The notes under the pieces were generated by a model, which was given only the letters and a program-made list of their open reading frames with translations, was not told the DNA's origin and searched no databases. The position numbers and the translations under genes are program-made. This document shows positions 44,080-52,624 of a stretch of 64,000 nucleotides of DNA, one piece after another. The DNA is from an uncultured Dysosmobacter sp. Lineage in GTDB: Bacteria; Bacillota; Clostridia; Oscillospirales; Oscillospiraceae. How positions within the stretch are numbered: the first letter of the stretch is position 1; the number at the start of each line of letters is the position of its first letter. The DNA is taken from contig CAKTIO010000002.1 in NCBI GenBank assembly GCA_934565855.1, forward strand, positions 62,001 to 126,000, given 5' to 3'.

Positions 44080-44286
44080 ATGAAACAGGAAAAGATTGAC
44101 CGGATCAACGAACTGGCGCGAAAAGCAAAAACCCCCGAGGGACTGACTCCGGAGGAAATTCAGGAGCGGGACGTCCTGCGGAAGGAATACATCCGCGCGG
44201 TGGTGGGCGACTTGGATAACCAGCTCTCCCACACAACGGTGGTGGATGTGTATGGAAACCACAGACGCCTGAAAAAGAAGGACTGA
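44080..44286 (+). CDS. DUF896 (YnzC-like) small protein
   Basis: This 68-residue helical protein belongs to the UPF0291/DUF896 family (IDRINELARKAKTPEGLTPEE and RDVLRKEYI are diagnostic). Bacillus YnzC and YneB belong here; YneB is in the SOS operon, but the molecular role is unclear. GGAAGTAGGGAG precedes the ATG. Confidence 0.93.
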   Translation: MKQEKIDRINELARKAKTPEGLTPEEIQERDVLRKEYIRAVVGDLDNQLSHTTVVDVYGNHRRLKKKD

Positions 44287-44293
44287 AGCAAAT

Positions 44294-44325
44294 AAAAACG
44301 GCTTGCCGTAAGGCAAGCCGTTTTC
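44294..44325. terminator. Bidirectional terminator
   Basis: AAAACGGCTTGCC (44295-44307) pairs perfectly with GGCAAGCCGTTTT around GTAA, between the convergent DUF896 and symporter genes. Confidence 0.93.
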
Positions 44326-44354
44326 ACATATTACGCTGTTGCTAAAGAATTTTG

Positions 44355-45605
44355 TCAGTCGGCGTTTTCCTCACGGGCGGCAAGCGCCTTTTGCAGCCAG
44401 TCCTTACCGTCTGTAAAGCGGGCGACAATGAAGGAAACCACATAGTCGCCGGCGGAGTTTACCATCGTGGCGGGAGGGTCGATCAGGTTGCCCAGGGCAA
44501 TGGCGATGGGATAGGCAATGTCCATCTGGTCAGCAAAAAATAGAGAACAGAGGACCAACTCGCCGACGCCGCCGCCGCCGGGAATACCGGACATGGCAAC
44601 GGAGGAGAAGACACCCACAACAATTGCAATCAAAACCTTGCTTCCGGAGAAGTCCTGCCCGAACACACCGAACAGGAAGGCAACCTTCAGAATGGCGGAC
44701 ATGGCGCTGCCATCCATGTGCATGGTTGCGCCCATGGGGAGAACGATCTCCGTGACATCCTTTGGGATACCGGTCTCTGCGGCGACCTCCATGTTGGTGG
44801 GGATGGTGGCAACAGAGGAGCAGGTGCCGAAGGAGGTGACCGCCGGGCGGAACAGATGCTGAAACATGACCTTTGCGCCGCCCTTACCGCCGCCGAACCG
44901 GGCATAGACCGGGAAGGCAATGAACATGTAAATAAAGCTGAAGACGTAATAGGTGATCAGTGCACGGCTGTAGTCGCCAATCAGCTCCGGACCGTAGGTG
45001 GCGACCAGATAGGCGAAGAAGCCGAAGAAGCCAATGGGAGCGTAGTAGGTGATGATCTTGACCACCCGCATAATGCAGTCAGACATATTGGCAAGAAGCT
45101 TTCCCACCATGCTGTCCGCACCGCCGCAGCCCTGTACGCCGAAGCCGAACAGTACGGAGGCAACGATCAGGGGGAGCATGGCGCGGCGGCTCAGCAGACC
45201 GGAGAAGTCGCTGACGGTGAAGAAGTTGACGATCATATCGGGCAGGGAGAGTACCTCGGCAACCTCACCGGAGGAGACTGCGTAGGTGTGGGTCACAGGC
45301 GGGACCAGAACCATGACGATGTAGAACATCACCGCCGCGATGGTTCCCGTTACCAGAAAGGTGCCGATGGTGCTGCCGAGAATGCGCCCGGCGCGCTTTG
45401 GACTGCGCATATTGGCAATGGCGCTGGAGATGGAGCAAAAGACCATGGGAACCACCACGCAGAACATCAGGTTGACGAAGATGGTGCCTAAGGGCTCCAG
45501 ACAAACGGCGCCGGGCCAGACCCATCCGGTAATGCAGCCCGCGACAATGGCGACCAGCATGGATAGAACGAATCCATAGTTTTTCCAGAAGTTGTGTTTG
45601 ATCAT
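44355..45605 (-). CDS. Dicarboxylate/amino acid:cation symporter (DAACS family)
   Basis: This 416-residue membrane protein is a GltP/SstT-type symporter, importing acidic or small neutral amino acids or dicarboxylates with Na+ or H+. Motifs are the serine-rich reentrant loop FGTCSSVATIPTNME, MGATMHMDGSAM in TM7 and the GIPGGGGVGELVL loop. It follows dapF by 52 bp on the minus strand with an AAGGAGGAAGC site, so the two probably form an operon. The exact substrate cannot be read from sequence. Confidence 0.92.
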   Translation of the reverse strand: MIKHNFWKNYGFVLSMLVAIVAGCITGWVWPGAVCLEPLGTIFVNLMFCVVVPMVFCSISSAIANMRSPKRAGRILGSTIGTFLVTGTIAAVMFYIVMVLVPPVTHTYAVSSGEVAEVLSLPDMIVNFFTVSDFSGLLSRRAMLPLIVASVLFGFGVQGCGGADSMVGKLLANMSDCIMRVVKIITYYAPIGFFGFFAYLVATYGPELIGDYSRALITYYVFSFIYMFIAFPVYARFGGGKGGAKVMFQHLFRPAVTSFGTCSSVATIPTNMEVAAETGIPKDVTEIVLPMGATMHMDGSAMSAILKVAFLFGVFGQDFSGSKVLIAIVVGVFSSVAMSGIPGGGGVGELVLCSLFFADQMDIAYPIAIALGNLIDPPATMVNSAGDYVVSFIVARFTDGKDWLQKALAAREENAD

Positions 45606-45657
45606 AGCAGCTTCCTCCTTTATTGTTCAAAACACACAGATTTTCATAGGGGACGAT

Positions 45658-46503
45658 TCAGGCAATGGGGAAGAGGTTTTCGTCGGTGACTTCGCCCTTG
45701 GCGATGATATTGGTGGGACCCGTCAGATAGAGGTTTTTGATGTGGGACCCCTCCCGGTCCACATCCACGACCAGTTCCCCTCCGATCATGCCTACTCTTG
45801 TCTGAAGTCCGGAGACCTTTCCCTGTAGGGCGAGTACGGTGACCAGGGAACCGGTGCCAGTGCCGCAGGCATAAGTAAAATCCTCCACGCCCCGCTCGAA
45901 GGTGCGCTCCCATACAGCGTCGTCTCCGGTGATCTCATAGAAGTTGACGTTTGCGCCCTTGGGGAATGAGGAGTGCCAGCGAATGGCGCGCCCCAACTCC
46001 CGCAGCTCGTTTTCATCCGCGTCCTTTAGTCCACGGTAGGGAACGATGGCGTGGGGAAGTCCCGGAGTGCCTAACTCCACATAGGAGCAGGGGTAGGTCG
46101 CACCATCTACCTCCACAGGATGATTCAGCTCGATCACAGAGGGATCGTTCAGGCGGATGCGGTACAGCTGTGTGCTGATCCGCTCCCCAGTCACCATGCC
46201 GGCAGTGGTTTCCACGGTCTGTATCCGTCCGGCAAGACCGTTTTCAAATCCGTAGCGGCAGATGCAGCGCGCGCCGTTTCCGCACATTTCACCTACACTG
46301 CCGTCGGAGTTATAAAAGCGCATTTTATAATCCCCGCCCTCGGTAGGGGCGTCTATGACCATCAGTCCGTCCGCACCGATTGACAGATGCCGCTCGCAGA
46401 GGATGCGGGCGATTTGCGGAAGCCGCTCCACAGGAAGCTTTTCTTCCAGATTATTTAAAATGATAAAATCATTTCCGGCGCCATTCATTTTCCAGAATTT
46501 CAC
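45658..46503 (-). CDS. dapF: Diaminopimelate epimerase
   Basis: DapF converts LL- to meso-diaminopimelate for peptidoglycan and lysine. The 281-residue protein has the two active-site cysteines Cys74 (MCGNGARC) and Cys213 (ACGTGTGS), plus the N-terminal FWKMNGAGNDFI. It is the first gene of a minus-strand pair with the symporter. A perfect 15-bp palindrome lies just upstream of its -10 box, between it and the divergent TetR gene. Confidence 0.96.
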   Translation of the reverse strand: MKFWKMNGAGNDFIILNNLEEKLPVERLPQIARILCERHLSIGADGLMVIDAPTEGGDYKMRFYNSDGSVGEMCGNGARCICRYGFENGLAGRIQTVETTAGMVTGERISTQLYRIRLNDPSVIELNHPVEVDGATYPCSYVELGTPGLPHAIVPYRGLKDADENELRELGRAIRWHSSFPKGANVNFYEITGDDAVWERTFERGVEDFTYACGTGTGSLVTVLALQGKVSGLQTRVGMIGGELVVDVDREGSHIKNLYLTGPTNIIAKGEVTDENLFPIA

Positions 46504-46532
46504 GATGGGGTCTCCTCCCGTTCTTTTTTAAC

Positions 46533-46541
46533 ATTATATCA
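46533..46541 (-). promoter_or_regulatory. dapF promoter (extended -10)
   Basis: On the minus strand TGATATAAT (46533-46541) is an extended -10 element; no good -35 is present, and the palindrome 46556-46570 covers that position. Confidence 0.65.
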
Positions 46542-46555
46542 GTGCAAATTTACAA

Positions 46556-46570
46556 ATTACACTGTGTAAT
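46556..46570. promoter_or_regulatory. Candidate TetR operator
   Basis: ATTACACTGTGTAAT is a perfect 15-bp palindrome in the 172-bp gap between dapF and the TetR gene. It covers the -35 region of the dapF promoter and lies 52 bp upstream of the tetR -35 box. Confidence 0.6.
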
Positions 46571-46621
46571 GTGCTGAAAATCATGCGAATGGTGCTGTGA
46601 CGTTCTACAGAAACATGTGAA

Positions 46622-46650
46622 TTGCAGATTCTATGGGAATATGCTATCCT
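46622..46650 (+). promoter_or_regulatory. Promoter of the TetR gene
   Basis: TTGCAG (46622-46627) and TATCCT (46645-46650) are 17 bases apart. Confidence 0.6.
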
Positions 46651-46675
46651 GAAAAGGAAAGAGAGGGAGAATGCG

Positions 46676-47269
46676 ATGGCAAGAAAAAACGGCAGAAACA
46701 CCAGAGGGCGCATTATTTCCGCCGCGTGGAAGCTGTTTTATGAGCAGGGCTATGAGGATACGACGGTGGAAGACATCGTGTTTGAATCTGCCACATCCAA
46801 GGGTTCATTTTACCACTATTTTGATGGAAAAGACGCGCTGCTGGGGACGCTGGCATATGTGTTTGATGAAAAATATGAGGAGCTGAAGGAGCTGATGCCG
46901 CAGGAGATGGGGGCGGCAGACCGCCTGCTGTATCTGAATCATGAGCTGTTTGCCATGATTGACAGCAGTGTTTCCATTGACCTGCTGACCAGACTGCTCT
47001 CCACGCAGCTGCTGGCAAAGGGGGAAAAGCATCTGCTGGACCGGAACCGGACATATTTCAAACTTTTGCGGCAGACAGTTGCTCAGGGACAGAAGACCGG
47101 AGAATTACGGACGGATCTGACGGAGAATGAGATCGTAAAGGAATATGCCCTGTGGGAGCGGGCGCTGCTGTACGATTGGTGCCTTTGTGGGGGAGAGTAT
47201 TCTCTGGTGGCGTACACGGATCAGACAACTCCGCGCTTTCTGACCAGCCTTCTGCGGAAGGAACAGTGA
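46676..47269 (+). CDS. TetR family regulator
   Basis: This 197-residue protein has the TetR N-terminal HTH (RGRIISAAWKLFYEQGYEDTTVEDI, ATSKGSFYHYFDGKDALL) and a helical ligand domain. The ligand is unknown. The ATG at 46676 follows AGAGGGAGAATGCG; an in-frame codon at 46622 lies inside the promoter. Its location opposite dapF and the palindrome between them suggest that it controls dapF and the symporter, itself, or the PutP-type symporter downstream (inference). Confidence 0.9.
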   Translation: MARKNGRNTRGRIISAAWKLFYEQGYEDTTVEDIVFESATSKGSFYHYFDGKDALLGTLAYVFDEKYEELKELMPQEMGAADRLLYLNHELFAMIDSSVSIDLLTRLLSTQLLAKGEKHLLDRNRTYFKLLRQTVAQGQKTGELRTDLTENEIVKEYALWERALLYDWCLCGGEYSLVAYTDQTTPRFLTSLLRKEQ

Positions 47270-47354
47270 CCAGTTCATTTTCATTTCAGAAAACGTTTTG
47301 ATTTTCGTATTGGAAATAGCTTTTGCGTTTCAAGAAAATTTAAAAATCTTTCAA

Positions 47355-47384
47355 ACAGAGTATAGAATTCGTTCTATACTCTGT
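47355..47384. repeat. Perfect 13-bp-arm palindrome with TTCG loop upstream of putP
   Basis: ACAGAGTATAGAA (47355-47367) and TTCTATACTCTGT (47372-47384) are exact inverted repeats around TTCG. It lies 85 bp after tetR and 70 bp before putP. No T-run follows, so it may be an operator, or an RNA hairpin with a stable UUCG loop. Confidence 0.8.
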
Positions 47385-47408
47385 TCTGTATTTCATTCTC
47401 CTAAAATA

Positions 47409-47419
47409 TATGATATGAT
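47409..47419 (+). promoter_or_regulatory. Possible putP -10 region
   Basis: Two overlapping TATGAT hexamers (47409-47414 and 47414-47419) lie 35-45 bases before the putP start. A recognisable -35 box is missing, which would suit an activated promoter. Confidence 0.45.
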
Positions 47420-47453
47420 AAAAAAACTTTAATGTGTAGAGAGAGGGAAACAT

Positions 47454-48995
47454 ATGACAAGCGCACAGGTATTGATCGTATTTACGATCGCGGCGTATTT
47501 GGTCGCAATGGTGCTGGTGGGAGTGTACTTCAGCCGGAAGGGAAGCGGCGACAATTCCCATGAGTTTTATTTGGGCGGACGTAAGCTGGGACCCATTGTT
47601 ACGGCAATGAGTGCAGAGGCATCCGATATGAGCAGCTATCTGCTGATGGGTCTGCCTGGTCTGGCATATCTCTGCGGCGTGGCGGAGGTCGGCTGGACCG
47701 CCATTGGTCTGGCAGCGGGTACTTATCTGAACTGGCTGATCGTGGCAAGACGGATCCGCCAGTATTCCGACCAGCTGGGAGCCATTACGATCCCGGATTT
47801 CTTCTCCAGAAGATACCGGGATGAAAAGCATATTCTGGCGTGCATCGCGGCGGTTATGATTCTGGTGTTCTTTGTGCCGTATACAGCGTCCGGCTTCAAG
47901 GCGGTGGGAACTCTGTTCAACAGCCTGTTCGGAGTGGACTATCATGTTGCCATGCTGATCGGCGCAGTGGTCATCATTGGCTACACCGTTCTGGGCGGCT
48001 TTATGGCGGTGTCTACAACGGACCTGATCCAGAGCATTTTTATGAGCATTGCCCTGGTGGTTATTGTCTTTTTCGGCATTCATCAGGCAGGCGGACTGTC
48101 TACCGTGGCGGAAAATGCCAGGGCACTGCCCGGCTATCTGCACCTGACGCAGGGCTATGACGCCGCAACCGGAACCGCCGCATCCTTTGGCGGTCTGAGC
48201 ATCGTGTCTACTCTGGCATGGGGATTGGGCTATTTCGGTATGCCGCACATCCTGCTGCGCTTTATGGCAATCGAAAGCGCGGAGAAGCTGAAAACCTCCC
48301 GCCGGATCGCTTCCATTTGGGTGGTGATCTCTATGGCGATTGCCGTGTTCATCGGCATCATTGGCTACAGCATTTCCAAGACTGGCGCCATTTCCATGCT
48401 GACCAGCAGCTCTGAATCGGAGACGATCATCATCAGGATCGCGGACCTCATGAGCCGTCACGGCGTATTTCTGGCACTGGTTGCCGGCATCATTCTGGCG
48501 GGCATTCTGGCGGCAACCATGTCCACGGCGGATTCCCAGCTGCTTGCCGCAGCATCCAGTGTTTCTCAGGATTTGATGCAGGGCTTTTTCCGTCTGCAAT
48601 TAAGCGAGAAGACCTCCATGCTGATCGCAAGACTGACTGTGGTTGGGATCGCAGTGATTGGCGTTGTTCTGGCATGGGATCCCAACAGCTCTGTGTTCAG
48701 AGTGGTGTCCTTTGCCTGGGCGGGCTTTGGCGCGGCGTTTGGTCCGCTGGTTCTGTTCAGCCTGTTCTGGAAGCGTACCAATCGTTTTGGCGCTCTGGCA
48801 GGAATGCTCTGCGGCGGTGTGATGGTATTCGTCTGGAAATATCTGATTGCGCCGATGGGCGGACTGTGGAACATCTATGAGCTGCTTCCCGCCTTCCTGG
48901 TCAGCAGTCTGGCAATCATCGTTGTCAGCTTGGCTACGGAAGCGCCCAGCAAAGAGATTACAGACGAATTTGAGCTGGTTCAGAAAATGAAGTAA
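47454..48995 (+). CDS. putP: Sodium/proline-type symporter (SSS family)
   Basis: This 513-residue protein is a sodium:solute symporter with about 13 membrane segments. The motifs FYLGGRKLGPIVTAMSAEAS, DMSSYLLMGLPGL and the GFGAAFGPLVLFSLFWKR block match PutP, the Na+/proline carrier. Proline as substrate is likely but not certain. It is monocistronic, and the ATG follows AGAGAGGGAAAC. An unusual palindrome precedes it. Confidence 0.92.
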   Translation: MTSAQVLIVFTIAAYLVAMVLVGVYFSRKGSGDNSHEFYLGGRKLGPIVTAMSAEASDMSSYLLMGLPGLAYLCGVAEVGWTAIGLAAGTYLNWLIVARRIRQYSDQLGAITIPDFFSRRYRDEKHILACIAAVMILVFFVPYTASGFKAVGTLFNSLFGVDYHVAMLIGAVVIIGYTVLGGFMAVSTTDLIQSIFMSIALVVIVFFGIHQAGGLSTVAENARALPGYLHLTQGYDAATGTAASFGGLSIVSTLAWGLGYFGMPHILLRFMAIESAEKLKTSRRIASIWVVISMAIAVFIGIIGYSISKTGAISMLTSSSESETIIIRIADLMSRHGVFLALVAGIILAGILAATMSTADSQLLAAASSVSQDLMQGFFRLQLSEKTSMLIARLTVVGIAVIGVVLAWDPNSSVFRVVSFAWAGFGAAFGPLVLFSLFWKRTNRFGALAGMLCGGVMVFVWKYLIAPMGGLWNIYELLPAFLVSSLAIIVVSLATEAPSKEITDEFELVQKMK

Positions 48996-49005
48996 GAGCA
49001 TACAC

Positions 49006-49035
49006 ATGGCAGCCTCCGGTTTCCGGGGGCTGCCA
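49006..49035 (+). terminator. Hairpin after putP
   Basis: TGGCAGCC/GGCTGCCA with an inner CCGG/CCGG forms a long stem. There is no clear T-run, so terminator function is probable rather than certain. Confidence 0.6.
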
Positions 49036-49067
49036 TTAAAAAGTTTGGCAAAAAATAAAAATATCTG

Positions 49068-49096
49068 TTGACAAAACAGGTGCGCTCTGGTATAGT
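49068..49096 (+). promoter_or_regulatory. Promoter of the tRNA-Ala gene
   Basis: A perfect TTGACA (49068-49073) and TATAGT (49091-49096) are 17 bases apart. Confidence 0.85.
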
Positions 49097-49140
49097 AATC
49101 ACTGTTCCGAGCGACGGACACTTCAAGAACCTTGAAGTAT

Positions 49141-49216
49141 GGGGGTATAGCTCAGCTGGGAGAGCGCTTGACTGGCAGTCAAGAGGTCAGCGGTTCGATC
49201 CCGCTTATCTCCACCA
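49141..49216 (+). tRNA. tRNA-Ala (anticodon GGC)
   Basis: A complete 76-base cloverleaf: acceptor stem GGGGGTA/TATCTCC, D arm with AGCTCAGCTGGGAGAGC, anticodon stem CTTGA/TCAAG with loop CTGGCAG (anticodon GGC), T arm AGCGG/CCGCT with TTCGATC, and an encoded CCA end. It reads GCC and GCU alanine codons. Confidence 0.97.
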
Positions 49217-49221
49217 GAGAA

Positions 49222-49253
49222 AGAATCACACTGATAGGTGTGGTTCTTTTTTT
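49222..49253 (+). terminator. Terminator after tRNA-Ala
   Basis: AGAATCACAC pairs with GTGTGGTTCT (one G-T pair), followed by seven Ts. Confidence 0.88.
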
Positions 49254-49297
49254 ATTATATGGAAAAGACGATTCCTTTTACAGGAGTGGTGCAGTAG

Positions 49298-49705
49298 ATG
49301 GAAAATTATTGGGACATCCATTTGACGGAGGACGAGCTGCGTGCCATCAGCAGCATTGGTCTCGCGCATATCGGAGATGGTGTTTATGAGCTTTTGGTGC
49401 GTACATGGCTGTGTGCGCACGGAAAAGCCACTGGAAAGGGACTTCACCGCGCGACCATTGAATTGGTGCGGGCGGAGGCACAGGCGGTGCGGGCGGAAAA
49501 GCTCCTGCCCATGCTGACGGAGGAGGAGCTTGCCATTTTTAAGCGGGGAAGAAATGCACAGGTGCATTCGGTTCCGGCGCATGCCAGCCGGGCGCAGTAT
49601 GGCGAGGCGACCGCGCTGGAGGCGTTGTTCGGCTGGCTCTATCTGCGCGGAGAAAAGGCACGGGTCAATGAACTGTTTTGTGAAATGATGAAAGTCGAGG
49701 GATGA
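49298..49705 (+). CDS. mrnC: Mini-ribonuclease III
   Basis: Mini-III processes the ends of the 23S rRNA precursor in Firmicutes. The 135-residue protein is a lone RNase III catalytic domain: IGLAHIGDGVYELLVRTWL (active-site Asp), KGLHRATIELVRAEAQA, FKRGRNAQVHSVPAHA and EALFGWLYLRGEKARVNELF. No dsRNA-binding domain is present, as expected. It lies one base before rqcH. Confidence 0.95.
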   Translation: MENYWDIHLTEDELRAISSIGLAHIGDGVYELLVRTWLCAHGKATGKGLHRATIELVRAEAQAVRAEKLLPMLTEEELAIFKRGRNAQVHSVPAHASRAQYGEATALEALFGWLYLRGEKARVNELFCEMMKVEG

Positions 49706-49706
49706 T

Positions 49707-51470
49707 ATGCCATTGGATGCGGTCTGCTTACAGGCGGTGGTGGAGGAGCTGCTGCCAGAGCTTTTGAACGTACGGATCGACAAGGTTCAGCAGCCGGTCC
49801 GGGATCAGGTGATTTTACAGCTTCGCGGAAACCGGAGACTGTTGTTGAACGCCGGAGCCAGCGCACCCAGAATTCAATTTACACAGATCGTCCGGGACAA
49901 TCCGATGGAACCGCCGATGTTCTGTATGCTGCTGCGAAAGCATCTGGTGGGCGGACGGATCGTGGAGGTCTGCCAGCCGGATATGGAACGGCTGGTAGAG
50001 CTGAAAATACAGGTGACGGATGATTTCGGACAGGTGGGGCAGCGTTCCTTGATTTTAGAAGCAATGGGGCGTCACTCAAATCTGATTTTGCTGGATGGAG
50101 ACCGGCGCATCGTGGATTGCCTGCACCGGGTAGACGCGGAAATGTCTCCCCAGCGGCAGGTGTTGCCAGGACTGTTTTACGAGCTTCCGCCGACGCAGAA
50201 TAAGCAATGTCTCCCAGAGCTTTCCGAAGAGCAGCTGGCAGCCTGTCTGACAGGAGAAAATCCGGAAAAGCGGTTGGATGCCTGCCTGCTGGAACGTTTT
50301 TTGGGTTTGTCTCCGTTGGTTGTGAGAGAGATCGTTTTCTGTGCAACCGGGGAGACGGATACCCGCTTGGGCGATTTGAGTGCGGAAGTTTCCCAGCGGT
50401 TTACGGAGGAACTGATCCGATTTACCCAACTGATCCGGGAAAAGAAGTTCACACCGATGATACTGCGTCAGCAGGATGGTAAGGCGGCGGACTTCTCGTA
50501 TCTGCCCATCCGGCAATACGGCGCTTTCATGCAGATGGAGCAGATGCCGTCGTTTTCCCAGTTGCTGGATGTTTTCTATGAAGCGCGAGAGCAGCAGGAA
50601 CGCATTCGGCAGAGAGGACAGGACCTGATTCGGACAGCAACGACTGCCAGAGACCGGATGCGCCGAAAGCTGGCACAGCAGGAAAAGGATTATGCCGCGA
50701 CGCAGAACCGGGATCAGCTGCGGATTTATGGAGACCTTCTTACGGCGAATCTTTATCGGATGCGGCGGGGAGAGAACTCGTTTACAACAGAGAATTTTTA
50801 TGACGAAAACGGCGGCAGCGTGACGATCCCGCTGGATCCTCTGCTGACACCGCAGCAGAATGCCGCGAAGTATTATAAGAGATATACTAAGGCAAAAACG
50901 GCGGAGAAATATCTGCGGGAGCAAATGGAGATTGCCCGGCGCGAGGAAGCGTATTTGGAAAGCGTTCTGGAGGAAATCCATCTGGCGGAGACGGAGCAGG
51001 ATTTTCTGGACATCCGGAATGAGCTAAAGGACTCTGGATATCTCCGCAGTCATGGGAAAGAAAAGCGGGAGTGGAAGCGGGTAAACCGTCCCCGGGAATT
51101 CCGGACCTCCGGCGGATTTCGGGTGCTGGTGGGGCGGAACAACCGCCAGAATGACCAGCTGACGCTGAAAACAGCGGAGCATCGGGATTATTGGCTGCAC
51201 ACTCAGAAAATTCACGGCTCTCATGTGATCCTCTGCACAGAGGGCAGAACGCCTGCGCAGGAGGATCTGGTGGAGGCGGCGAAAATCGCGGCATGGTACT
51301 CTCAGGCGAGAGAGAGCAGCAATGTTCCGGTGGACTACACACTGGTGAAAAACGTGAAAAAGCCGTCCGGCGCACGCCCGGGTATGGTGATTTACACCAC
51401 CTACCAAACGGTGAATGTACTTCCGGAGGAGGATACCGTGAAAGGGCTGCTCTGCGGCTCCGGAAAATAA
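49707..51470 (+). CDS. rqcH: Ribosome quality control protein RqcH (NFACT family)
   Basis: RqcH binds stalled 50S subunits and adds C-terminal alanine tails, using tRNA-Ala, as a degradation signal. The 587-residue protein shows the NFACT-N domain with EAMGRHSNLILLDGD, a long helical and coiled-coil middle (about residues 270-430) and the NFACT-R domain with DYWLHTQKIHGSHVIL from residue 494. Older names are fibronectin-binding protein or FbpA. It is coupled to mrnC, and a tRNA-Ala gene lies just upstream. Confidence 0.94.
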   Translation: MPLDAVCLQAVVEELLPELLNVRIDKVQQPVRDQVILQLRGNRRLLLNAGASAPRIQFTQIVRDNPMEPPMFCMLLRKHLVGGRIVEVCQPDMERLVELKIQVTDDFGQVGQRSLILEAMGRHSNLILLDGDRRIVDCLHRVDAEMSPQRQVLPGLFYELPPTQNKQCLPELSEEQLAACLTGENPEKRLDACLLERFLGLSPLVVREIVFCATGETDTRLGDLSAEVSQRFTEELIRFTQLIREKKFTPMILRQQDGKAADFSYLPIRQYGAFMQMEQMPSFSQLLDVFYEAREQQERIRQRGQDLIRTATTARDRMRRKLAQQEKDYAATQNRDQLRIYGDLLTANLYRMRRGENSFTTENFYDENGGSVTIPLDPLLTPQQNAAKYYKRYTKAKTAEKYLREQMEIARREEAYLESVLEEIHLAETEQDFLDIRNELKDSGYLRSHGKEKREWKRVNRPREFRTSGGFRVLVGRNNRQNDQLTLKTAEHRDYWLHTQKIHGSHVILCTEGRTPAQEDLVEAAKIAAWYSQARESSNVPVDYTLVKNVKKPSGARPGMVIYTTYQTVNVLPEEDTVKGLLCGSGK

Positions 51471-51476
51471 GCCTAT

Positions 51477-51516
51477 AAAAAGGGAAGCAGGACGATGACC
51501 GTCCTGCTTCCTTTTT
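51477..51516. terminator. Bidirectional terminator
   Basis: GGAAGCAGGAC (51483-51493) pairs with GTCCTGCTTCC (51501-51511), with A-run and T-run flanks, between rqcH and the convergent DUF378 gene. Confidence 0.92.
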
Positions 51517-51534
51517 GCCCGGATGCAGTTGTGT

Positions 51535-51756
51535 TCAGGCAGTATGGGGAGCGCCGCCTGTTTCCTCGCTGCCGCGGAAAAGCAGAGAGATGCACCACAG
51601 TCCGGCGATTCCCACCAGTGCGTAAATGATCCGGCTGAATACAGCCATCTGTCCGCCGAAAAGAAAGGCAACGATGTCAAAGCGGAAGACGCCGATGCTG
51701 CCCCAATTCAGCGCGCCGATGATGGCGAGAGCCAATGCGATTTTATCCAGTACCAT
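51535..51756 (-). CDS. DUF378 small membrane protein
   Basis: This 73-residue protein has two membrane helices and the DUF378 pattern LDKIALALAIIGALNWGSIGVFRFD ... IIYALVGIAGLW. Its function is not known. It is alone on the minus strand, with GGGAGGTCCTGTAT before the ATG. Confidence 0.9.
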   Translation of the reverse strand: MVLDKIALALAIIGALNWGSIGVFRFDIVAFLFGGQMAVFSRIIYALVGIAGLWCISLLFRGSEETGGAPHTA

Positions 51757-51871
51757 ATACAGGACCTCCCAGTTCAGAAATTTTACAGGATGTTGCCGGT
51801 AGTTTTACCCGGCATTGAGAAAATATACGCAAGGGAAGAAAAGATGAAAGCGGGAATATGAGGATTTTCCA

Positions 51872-51900
51872 TTGAAAGGCTGTTCCGGCTATTGTATAAT
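51872..51900 (+). promoter_or_regulatory. Promoter of thrH
   Basis: TTGAAA (51872-51877) and a perfect TATAAT (51895-51900) are 17 bases apart. Confidence 0.8.
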
Positions 51901-51976
51901 AAAAAGCAAACAGGACCGGTCCTGTATTGGATGGGTCTCATGGAGAAATTTACGCAAGAAGCAAAGAGGAGAACTT

Positions 51977-52576
51977 ATGAATATTGTATGTTTGGACATG
52001 GAAGGCGTTTTGGTGCCGGAGATCTGGATCGCATTTGCTGAAGCTACTGGCATTCCTGAGCTGAAGCGGACGACCCGCGATGAGCCGGATTACGATAAGC
52101 TGATGGCTTTCCGACTGAAAATTTTGAAGGAGCATGGTCTGGGTCTGCGGGAGATTCAGGAAACCATTGCCAAAATCGACCCGCTGCCCGGAGCCAAGAG
52201 GTTTTTGGATGAGCTGCGCTCTCTGACACAGGTCATTATCATCAGCGACACCTTTGAACAGTTTGCAAAGCCCCTGATGGAAAAGCTGAATTGGCCCACT
52301 ATCTTCTGCAATACGCTGGAGGTTGCTGAATCTGGCGAGATCACCGGATTCCGTATGCGCTGCGAAAAGTCGAAGCTGACGACGGTAAAGGCTTTGCAGT
52401 CCATGGGCTTTGAGACCATTGCCAGCGGTGACAGCTACAATGATCTGGGCATGATCCAGGCAAGCAAGGCAGGCTTCCTGTTCAAGAGTACGGAGCAGAT
52501 CAAGGCGGATTATCCCCAGATCCCCGCCTATGAGGAATTTGACGATCTGCTGGATGCCATTAAGAAGGCACTGTGA
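51977..52576 (+). CDS. thrH: Phosphoserine phosphatase / homoserine phosphotransferase ThrH
   Basis: This 199-residue HAD-superfamily enzyme matches ThrH: nucleophile motif CLDMEGVLVPEIW (Asp7; Glu9 as in ThrH), RTTRDEPDYDKLM, SDTFEQF and GDSYNDLGM. The Pseudomonas protein dephosphorylates phosphoserine and can pass the phosphate to homoserine. Here it probably makes serine. The ATG at 51977 follows AGAGGAGAAC. It forms a pair with the DUF1015 gene. Confidence 0.92.
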   Translation: MNIVCLDMEGVLVPEIWIAFAEATGIPELKRTTRDEPDYDKLMAFRLKILKEHGLGLREIQETIAKIDPLPGAKRFLDELRSLTQVIIISDTFEQFAKPLMEKLNWPTIFCNTLEVAESGEITGFRMRCEKSKLTTVKALQSMGFETIASGDSYNDLGMIQASKAGFLFKSTEQIKADYPQIPAYEEFDDLLDAIKKAL

Positions 52577-52624
52577 GTGAACCGTGCTGCAGCCGGTAAA
52601 ATCATAAAGAAGGGGAGACAAGGT

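Noticed and set aside
49132..49389. Short open frame across the tRNA-Ala gene
   Set aside because: It reads through a complete tRNA and its terminator into mrnC; no coding signal.
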